Assembly (NCBI GenBank): GCA_964520785.1
Contig: CAZFQG010000022.1
Coordinates: 1 to 45,258, forward strand
From: CAZFQG01 sp964520785
GTDB taxonomy: Bacteria; Planctomycetota; Planctomycetia; Pirellulales; Thermoguttaceae
Reading direction: 5' to 3'
Length of the DNA stretch: 45,258 bases
The position numbers were made by a program, and so were the translations under genes. Below are positions 39,642 through 45,258 of this stretch, in pieces (the first letter of the stretch is position 1; each line of letters opens with the position of its first letter). The notes below the pieces were generated by a model that made no database searches, was not told the origin of the DNA, and saw only the letters and a program-made list of their open reading frames with translations.

Positions 39642-41147
39642 ATGAACCCCCCCATTGAACGTCGGACATTCCTTCAGGTCGCCGGGAGTTCGGCGGCCGT
39701 GTTTCCGTTTCTCAATTCGGCCAGTGCGAAAGGAGCACCGATCGTGGCCATTCCGAGAAGCACCGAACCGTTGGTCCGTTTGTTGGAGGAGACACCGCAA
39801 GACAAAGTCGTCGAGGCGCTCGCCGAGAAGATTCGCGGCGGCGCGGCGTATCGGGACGTCCTGGCCGCGTTACTCATGGCCGGGGTCCGCAACGTCGAGC
39901 CGAGGCCGACTGTCGGATACCAGTTTCACACCGTCCTGGTGGTACAGGCGATCCATCTCATTTCCTCGGCCCTGAAGGGAAACAAACGATGGATTCCACT
40001 ATTGTGGGCGGCGGACTATTTTAAGGACGCGCAAGCCGAGGATGAACGAGAGCGGAATTGGACGATGCGGCCGGTCGACGAATCGGCCGTGGCGGCGGTG
40101 AAGGACCCCAAGACGGAATTCGTCGACGCGATGGAGGCGTGGGACGAATCGAAGGCGGACGCCGCCGTCGTCGCCCTGGTCCGAACGGCCGAACCGGACG
40201 AAATCTGGGAATTGTTCTTCCGGCTCGGGCCGCGCGATTTCCGCTCGATCGGCCACAAGGCAATCGACGTCTACAACACGCATCGGGTCCTCGGCGTTAT
40301 CGGCTGGGAATATGCCGAACCGGCGATCCGTTCGCTGGCATACGCCCTTCTGATGCACGAAGGCGAAAACCCGGCCGCGCGCGACGCCTGGGCGGACCGG
40401 CCCGGGCGCGAGAATTGGAAACGCATCGAGGAACTTCCCGAGGGATGGAACACGGCCAAAGGTGACGACGCGAAGAAACGAACGGCGACGGTCGAGCTAA
40501 CGTCCACGCTCCGCGACGGATCCGAAAGCGACGCGCCCGAGAAGGTCGTTGAATTGCTCAAGCGCGGCGCTCCGGTTCGGGCGATTTGGGACGGGTTGTT
40601 CCTCGGGACCGCCGAACTGCTGGTGCGTCAGCCGGGAATCGTGGCACTGCACTCGCTAACGACGTCTCGCGCGATCCATTACGCCTACCGCTTCGCCAAG
40701 GACGACCGGACCCGCGCGTATCTCCTGCTCCAGAATGCGGCGTTTCTCCCAATGTTCCGCCGGACGATGGCGGACCGCGGTGAGGTGGCCGAATTTCAGT
40801 TGGACGCCCTGAAGCCTGATATGAATGGACGAGCGGACCAGGCGACGGTCCGCGCCATCTTCGACGCGCTCGGCGAGGACGCGACGAATGCGGCCAAGAG
40901 AACCCTTGGCTACTTCGAGGCCGGCGGTGCTTCGACGCCGTGGATCGACACCGCGCGGAATCTCCTTTTACCGAAGGGATCCGGCCCGCACGACTACAAA
41001 TTCGCTTCGGCACTGTTCGAGTTGCACGATCATATCTCGCCGGAATGGCGCGGACACCTGATGGGGGCGGGGACGTACATCCTCGATGGGACGTCCGCGC
41101 CCGACAACCCGCTCGTCGATCGGATTGAAACGGCGTTGGGCGGGTGA
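39642..41147 (+). CDS. Tat-exported helical protein of unknown function
   Basis: 501 residues. IERRTFLQVAGSSAAVFPFL at the N-terminus is a twin-arginine leader, so the folded protein, perhaps with a cofactor, is exported. The rest is mostly helical, with HEAT-like helix pairs and many His, for example HTVLVVQAIHL, IGHKAIDVYNTHR and FELHDHISPEWRGHLMG, which could bind a metal or haem. I do not recognise the family. I chose ATG 39642 (AAAGG about 10 bases upstream) over an ATG 24 bases earlier. It starts 93 bp after the UPF0182 stop on the same strand; no promoter or terminator is obvious between them. The 212 bp after its stop hold nothing I can identify. Confidence 0.75.
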   Translation: MNPPIERRTFLQVAGSSAAVFPFLNSASAKGAPIVAIPRSTEPLVRLLEETPQDKVVEALAEKIRGGAAYRDVLAALLMAGVRNVEPRPTVGYQFHTVLVVQAIHLISSALKGNKRWIPLLWAADYFKDAQAEDERERNWTMRPVDESAVAAVKDPKTEFVDAMEAWDESKADAAVVALVRTAEPDEIWELFFRLGPRDFRSIGHKAIDVYNTHRVLGVIGWEYAEPAIRSLAYALLMHEGENPAARDAWADRPGRENWKRIEELPEGWNTAKGDDAKKRTATVELTSTLRDGSESDAPEKVVELLKRGAPVRAIWDGLFLGTAELLVRQPGIVALHSLTTSRAIHYAYRFAKDDRTRAYLLLQNAAFLPMFRRTMADRGEVAEFQLDALKPDMNGRADQATVRAIFDALGEDATNAAKRTLGYFEAGGASTPWIDTARNLLLPKGSGPHDYKFASALFELHDHISPEWRGHLMGAGTYILDGTSAPDNPLVDRIETALGG

Positions 41148-41359
41148 GCATTGGGCCCGCGGACTTGCATCACCGCGCCCGGCCTTGTGTCGCGCGTTCA
41201 GGGCCGCCTTGCCGCCGCGGCCTGCCGGACGAATTCGTGAAACAGGTTCATCTCCTCCGGCTCGAACACTGCAAGCTCCTGCTGCCCCTGGGCGCCGACC
41301 ATCCACGAGGCGTCCTTCGTGCCGACGCATTCAGGTCGCCACGACTTCCCGCTCGACGC

Positions 41360-43363
41360 TCATTCGAACAGCCGCTCACCCCGAAGGTAGTGCTCCAGCA
41401 AGACGGCCGACGCCGCATTCCATCCCATCCGCCGCATTCCACCAGGTTGGAGCGTCTCGCCGTGGAGAAATTCCGGAAACTGCCACGAATACCCCTCGAC
41501 CTCCGTTCGGTTCGCTTCATGGACCGCCTGCAAGTATAGACGAGCCGTATCATCCTTACCGCGCCGGACCAGGCTCATTCCGTAAAATGCGGTCAGCAGG
41601 CTCCATCGCCCGCCGTTGTGGAATTCGTAGGGCGCGTTTTTGAAGGAATGCGAAAACGTCATCTGCAGATCGGGCCAGTCCTCGTCTTTCGGCTTGATCA
41701 CCGGGTGGAAGGCGGGCAGCAGCATGGTCTCTTCGTGGATCAGGCAACCATTCACGTATTCGGCAGCCATCCTGTCCTGATCGGCGGTAGAAACACCGAA
41801 CAGGGATACGAGAGCATTGGCGAACGTGTCGAAGCGGTAGCCATAGCCGAGTGGCGAGAAGAACGCCATCCAATACGGTCCGCATCGCTTGGGCGCGGCT
41901 TCCTTTCCCTTTCGAAATAGGTATTCATGATACGCATCGCTTTCATCCGCCACGTCCTGGAACCAGTAGTTGGCCCGGATCAAGTGACGTAAACGCTCGT
42001 ATTTCTCCACCAGCGCGTGGTCCTTGGAGCCGTGGCGGCCCGCATGAATGCTCTCCACTCCGCGGAGCGCGGCGAGATAGAGCAGTTGATCGTACAGCAC
42101 GTATCCGCTGTGAACGTATTCGTCCGCCCAATCGCCCGTCGGCGGAACGTACAGGAGTCCTCGCGTATACTCCCACGCGCCCAGCAGAAAACGCGTTCGC
42201 TCGACTGGCTCAAGCATTTCCTTCAGGAACTCGTCATCTTCCGTCCGTTTCCAATACTCCGCCGCGGCAATCAGAAACCAGAGATCGGCGTCGACCCGAC
42301 CGGCCGTTCCGCCGTAACTGATCCGTCGGGTGCGCGGATCGACGTTACTGGGGATCTCGCCGTGCTCGCCTTGGTTCCTGGCCAAAGTCAGCAACGTCCG
42401 ACGCGCCGTTTCCACCAGTTCGGAATCGCCGTTCATCAGGGCGGCCAGCGAAATGATGGATCCGTCGCGACCCCAGATGCGGCGGTAGTTGTCACGCGTG
42501 CGGGGCGTGGCCAGGAAACCTTCGGGTGTGGAGCACTCGTGGAGGAGTTCGACGGCGCGTCGATACCCTTCCTCGAAAAGCGATTCCGAGGTCCCGCCGT
42601 CTTTCGCGAGGGGCCGGGCTTCTGCGCCGGCGGCCCCGCGGCCCGTCCAGAATTCGATTCCCTCGCGCACCCCATCGGCGGTCTTCTTCCTGGCAGGGAA
42701 ACTTCGCGTGCGATCGCCGAGCCTCTTCAGCTCCTTGTGCGCGTTCGCGACGATGATTCCAAGAAAACCTTGCTCGAACAGGGCGATATCGTTCCCCGAG
42801 TTGCCGGCGACCATGACGTGATCGGCATCGTAACCCAAATGCTCGGCGAGAAACGCGGCGGCCGACCCCTTGTCAACTCTCTTTGGCAAAAAATCGAGAT
42901 CGCACGCGGAACTGTAGATGCACTCTACCGGAACGCCCGCATCCTCGACCTTTCGTTGGAGTTCCGCGAGGCGAGTCGGCGAGGCATCTTCGAGGAAGTA
43001 ACTCAGTTTGTACTCCGTCTGGACGGCATCGGGTTGCGGCGTAAGTCCCTCTTCCTCGTCGAGAACGTCGCGAACGCGGTCCCGATCCCATCGCGATCCG
43101 ATTCGCCTCCACCAGTCACGGAGCGGGTCTCCGCTTGGAAACTCGCGGATTTCCGTTCCGACCCCGCCGATGATCGCGACCGGTGACGGCAACGGGGTCG
43201 TGTCGATCCGCTCGACGACCGAGTCGAACAGCCGGCCGGAGGCGTATGCAATATGCAACCAGGTTCGCGCCGTCTCGTAATACCGCGAGAAGCGCACGAG
43301 TGCCGCGTCGTCGCCCAGAAGCGTGTCATCCAAGTCGCTGATTAGTAGAAAACGGTCCCTCAT
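41360..43363 (-). CDS. Fusion of sucrose-phosphate-phosphatase-like HAD domain and (alpha/alpha)6 glycosidase domain
   Basis: 667 residues. Residues 1 to about 245 are a HAD-IIB phosphatase of the sucrose-6-phosphate phosphatase type: ISDLDDTLLGDD (nucleophile Asp10, Asp12), YASGR, then DFLPKRVDKGSA and MVAGNSGNDIALF (the acidic motif IV). From about 275 the chain is an (alpha/alpha)6-barrel hydrolase related to GH100 invertases and amylo-1,6-glucosidase/GH63-like proteins: IWGRDGSIISLAAL, GRVDADLWFLIAAAEYW, TGDWADEY and FHNGGRWSLLTAFYG. It could dephosphorylate and then hydrolyse the same sugar, such as sucrose or a glucosyl compatible solute; that is inference. ATG 43363 lies 7 bases after the DUF2383 stop (AGGAG 13 bases upstream), so both are one unit. 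No signal peptide is seen, so it is cytosolic. Confidence 0.85.
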   Translation of the reverse strand: MRDRFLLISDLDDTLLGDDAALVRFSRYYETARTWLHIAYASGRLFDSVVERIDTTPLPSPVAIIGGVGTEIREFPSGDPLRDWWRRIGSRWDRDRVRDVLDEEEGLTPQPDAVQTEYKLSYFLEDASPTRLAELQRKVEDAGVPVECIYSSACDLDFLPKRVDKGSAAAFLAEHLGYDADHVMVAGNSGNDIALFEQGFLGIIVANAHKELKRLGDRTRSFPARKKTADGVREGIEFWTGRGAAGAEARPLAKDGGTSESLFEEGYRRAVELLHECSTPEGFLATPRTRDNYRRIWGRDGSIISLAALMNGDSELVETARRTLLTLARNQGEHGEIPSNVDPRTRRISYGGTAGRVDADLWFLIAAAEYWKRTEDDEFLKEMLEPVERTRFLLGAWEYTRGLLYVPPTGDWADEYVHSGYVLYDQLLYLAALRGVESIHAGRHGSKDHALVEKYERLRHLIRANYWFQDVADESDAYHEYLFRKGKEAAPKRCGPYWMAFFSPLGYGYRFDTFANALVSLFGVSTADQDRMAAEYVNGCLIHEETMLLPAFHPVIKPKDEDWPDLQMTFSHSFKNAPYEFHNGGRWSLLTAFYGMSLVRRGKDDTARLYLQAVHEANRTEVEGYSWQFPEFLHGETLQPGGMRRMGWNAASAVLLEHYLRGERLFE

Positions 43364-43370
43364 GCTTCGT

Positions 43371-43829
43371 TCATTTCTCCTCTTCGCGGCCATTCGTCGG
43401 GGCTTCCTTGAGCTTCCGGGAAACATCCTCCACGTTCTCCCGCTGCCGACGCAAGACCTCTTGCGTTCGCTCGTCGTCGCATTCCTCGATGGCTTGATCG
43501 TATTGTTGCTTCAGATCTTTTTGGATGTCCTTGGTCACGTCGACCACGCCCGGCGATCCGCTTTTCCCGCGAATCGACTCGAACAACGCATCAAGAATCT
43601 CCGAGACGTCGGGCGGATCCGGATAGTCCGCTTTCGCCACGCGAAGAATCCGCTTGAGTACGTCTTCATGTTCTCTGAGGTAACGGGCCAACTCCACGCA
43701 GTCGCATTGACGTTCTTCGTCGTTGAGCGTCCGGGCCGCGGCATAGAGTTTTTCCCGACAGGCTTGATTCGCCTCGATCAACTGCTGGATTTTGGAAAGG
43801 GTCTGTTCGTCATAATCGTGCCTGTTCAT
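43371..43829 (-). CDS. DUF2383-like four-helix (ferritin-like) protein
   Basis: 152 residues, all helical and highly charged. The first ~70 residues (LSKIQQLIEANQACREKLY and onward) resemble the DUF2383/PA2169-type helical bundle. The C-terminal ~60 residues form an acidic-basic helix ending GREEEK. No complete di-iron ligand set is evident by eye. Members appear in stress and energy-storage gene clusters; function is not established. AAGGAG lies 9 bases before ATG 43829. The upstream extension of the frame is Arg-rich and unlike the family. It is the first gene of a unit with the phosphatase/glycosidase fusion, and a sigma54-like promoter lies about 150 bases upstream. Confidence 0.7.
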   Translation of the reverse strand: MNRHDYDEQTLSKIQQLIEANQACREKLYAAARTLNDEERQCDCVELARYLREHEDVLKRILRVAKADYPDPPDVSEILDALFESIRGKSGSPGVVDVTKDIQKDLKQQYDQAIEECDDERTQEVLRRQRENVEDVSRKLKEAPTNGREEEK

Positions 43830-44274
43830 TCGCGTCGTCTCCTTTTTTTTCTTGAAGATTGCTCTTTCGATCGTGTTCAAAACAAATACCCGAAGAAATC
43901 GCGAAACGCTTCTTCCGTCACCGCGATTGATGGAGGTCTCTCCACAGCCTACTCGGGATTGCCATGGGGAATGATCGTGCAAATTCCATGCCGCATCACC
44001 AAAACGCGTCGTCCAGGGTCGTGATATTCCGCGTGTGCCCAGTCGCCGCGAATGAGAGGTCTTCCGGTGGTAGCGGCATCCTCGGGGCACCCTTCCAAGT
44101 GGCGCGCGATTTGCATTCAAGGGACGTGGTTAAGGGCGCTCGCCGACGTGGACGTGCGGTGTTCCGTTATGAATGGTCGACCGGCGCGCGTCACATTCGA
44201 CACGATCGGTTCGTGACCAAGGCGCTCTTCACTCCGGATGGAAGTAGCATCAGCAGAGTCAAGTCGCAAACAAG
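43830..44274. other. Gap between DUF2383-like gene and ATPase fragment
   Basis: 445 bases without a credible gene. It contains the sigma54-like site for the minus-strand unit (43978-43994) and a small inverted repeat, GTCAC/GTGAC, around 44191-44217. Nothing in any frame matches the N-terminal transmembrane part missing from the ATPase that follows. Confidence 0.55.
43978..43994 (-). promoter_or_regulatory. Sigma54 (-24/-12) promoter for the DUF2383-like / phosphatase-glycosidase unit
   Basis: On the minus strand it reads GCGGCATGGAATTTGCA: GG at 43992-43991, GC at 43980-43979, ten bases between. It shares GGCAT and TTTGCA with the pfpI site. The transcript would start near 43967 and run 138 bases to ATG 43829. 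Confidence 0.65.
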
Positions 44275-44967
44275 ATGGTGAAACTTCAAGAAGTAGACGG
44301 ATTCACGTCCGAATGGCGCGCCGTCCGATCGATGGAATCGCTCAAGGAAATGGGACAGCCGAAGGTGCGCGTCCGCCGCGATGGACGCGAAACGGAAGTC
44401 ACGGTCACGCAGTTGGTTCCCGGTGATATCGTTTTTCAGGAGGGAGGGGACGTCGTTCCGGCCGATCTGCGACTGATTGAAGCGAATAACATGCAGGTCG
44501 ATGAGTCCGCGTTGACGGGAGAATCCGTTCCGGCGGCGAAACGGATCGAACCGGTAGAGCGGGACGTACCTTTGGCGGAGTGTCACAGCATACTTTTCCG
44601 GGGCACGACCGTCACCAGGGGTTCCGGCGAAGGCGTCGTCGTCGCGATCGGGATGCAGACCCAACTGGGTCGCATTGCCGAGATGACCGAGGCGGCCGAA
44701 CAGGAGACGACGCCTCTTCAAAAGCGTCTGAACTCGCTCGGCGCCCGGCTCGCCTGGGTCGTCCTGGCAATCGCGGCCGTCGTGGCCGGCGCCGGTCTGA
44801 TCGCCGGAAGGTCCACGATGCTGATGATCGAGACGGCGATTGCCCTTGGCGTGGCGGCGGTCCCCGAGGGACTGCCGATCGTTGCGACCATCGCCCTGGC
44901 TCGCGGTATGTGGCTGATGGCACGGCGTCACGCCTTGATCAACCGGTTGACCGCCGTGGAGACGTGA
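44275..44967 (+). pseudogene. P-type cation ATPase fragment, truncated at both ends
   Basis: 230 codons covering only the actuator domain and the following membrane helices of a P2-type cation ATPase. LVPGDIV, ADLRLIEANNMQVDESALTGES (with the TGES dephosphorylation motif) and VAAVPEGLPIVATIALA (the PEGL helix M4) are all well conserved. Homology begins only at about GFTSEWRAVRSME, so M1-M2 and the start are missing. It stops at INRLTAVET, immediately before the expected DKTGTLT phosphorylation site, so the nucleotide-binding half is missing too. The stop arises where a different gene (ligA) begins. It cannot pump ions as it stands. Either the gene was broken by recombination or the assembly joined two loci wrongly. 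Confidence 0.85.
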
Positions 44968-45258
44968 TCCCGGAAGTCCTCGAACGGGTCAAGCAGCGCG
45001 GCGCGAAGCGCGGCGCGCCTTTTGCGATGCCGGAAGAATGTCCCGCGTGCGGGGCGGAGGTCGTCCGGGAGCAGGCTTATCATTTCTGCCCGGCCGGTTT
45101 GTCGTGTCGCCCGCAACTGGTCGGCCATTTGAAGCACTTCGCGTCGCGCGAAGCGATGGATATTGAAGGCTTGGGGGAGGAAACCGCCGAGGAACTGGTC
45201 GGGCGCGAAACGGCTCCGTTGTGGCCGAGTGTACGAGTTGCTTTCGCTTGGGTCCACA
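44958..45258 (+). pseudogene. ligA: NAD-dependent DNA ligase (ligA) fragment, frame-broken
   Basis: The frame from 44958 reads GDVIPEVLERVKQRG, then MPEECPACGAEV...HFCPAGLSCRPQ (the LigA four-cysteine zinc finger) and HFASREAMDIEGLGEETAEELV (start of the helix-hairpin-helix domain). This is the centre-to-end part of LigA, which seals nicks using NAD. The adenylation domain is absent because the sequence joins the ATPase fragment at about 44961-44964. After EELVG the similarity leaves this frame and VYELLSLGS appears in another frame from 45229, so at least one frameshift is present. The window ends before the BRCT domain. It is a remnant or a contig-end artefact. Confidence 0.8.

Noticed and set aside
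41148..41359. Small gene between the Tat-exported protein and the phosphatase/glycosidase fusion
   Set aside because: Frames on both strands there extend from shadows of neighbouring genes and have no ribosome site or conserved pattern.
43830..44120. 97-residue N-terminal extension of the DUF2383-like protein
   Set aside because: Unlike the family, while AAGGAG lies 9 bases before ATG 43829. The extension would overlap the sigma54-like site.
1..45258. CRISPR array, prophage, integron, insertion sequence or defence island
   Set aside because: I found no regularly spaced repeats, transposase, integrase, phage structural or nuclease/helicase defence genes.

Overview
The window looks like a GC-rich chromosomal segment, or a whole metagenomic contig, from a planctomycete, probably of the Pirellulales type. 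The evidence is an LEPR-xLL-like N-terminal motif on a giant surface protein, an ECF sigma factor continued into a membrane-anchored extracytoplasmic region, a Tat-exported ceramidase-like protein beside a BNR 'predicted neuraminidase', a divergent YchF-type GTPase, and secreted dockerin and Calx-beta modules. The first gene is cut by the left edge. The last two coding segments are truncated pieces joined at an abrupt junction near the right edge. I see no rRNA, tRNA, CRISPR array or insertion sequence.

Region 1 (1-15850) holds a GNAT acetyltransferase, a clean intrinsic terminator and dnaA (without dnaN or a DnaA-box cluster). On the minus strand follow a Cys-rich envelope protein with nadD, then a three-gene set of ceramidase-like hydrolase, predicted neuraminidase and sodium:solute symporter. 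On the plus strand an operon encodes a membrane zinc peptidase, an ECF sigma factor fused to alpha-2-macroglobulin-type (MG2) domains, and a cinA whose C-terminal amidase motif is degenerate. A galactokinase/L-arabinokinase-like GHMP kinase lies convergent to it.

Region 2 (15851-29741) holds a YchF-like GTPase transcribed with a TPR/zinc-ribbon protein. Divergent from it, behind a good sigma70-type promoter, is a 2685-residue secreted protein. It carries a gingipain-type C25 cysteine peptidase and an M14 carboxypeptidase in one chain, with three separate domains nested inside host beta-sandwich repeats and a C-terminal dockerin. An M16-fold protein without the zinc motif follows.

Region 3 (29742-31007) is a 1.27-kb gene-poor gap with a strongly G/T-skewed, G-run-rich stretch.

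Region 4 (31008-43829) looks like a stress or energy-starvation cluster: PEP synthase, a two-PRC-barrel protein, a PfpI/DJ-1 protein, a di-haem cytochrome c peroxidase-like protein, a UPF0182 membrane protein, a Tat-exported unknown, and a DUF2383-like four-helix protein transcribed with a sucrose-phosphatase/glycosidase fusion. Three transcription units here (ppsA, pfpI, DUF2383) have upstream sequences with the exact GG-N10-GC spacing and TTTGCA/TTGCA element of sigma54 promoters, which suggests one RpoN-controlled regulon.

Region 5 (43830-45258) is a gap followed by a P-type ATPase fragment ending just before its phosphorylation motif, joined to a frame-broken ligA fragment. This is either genome decay or an assembly chimera.

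The strongest candidates for new biology are the membrane-anchored sigma-MG2 protein with its neighbouring membrane protease, the C25-M14 double peptidase with nested domains, and the putative sigma54 stress regulon that includes the phosphatase/glycosidase fusion.
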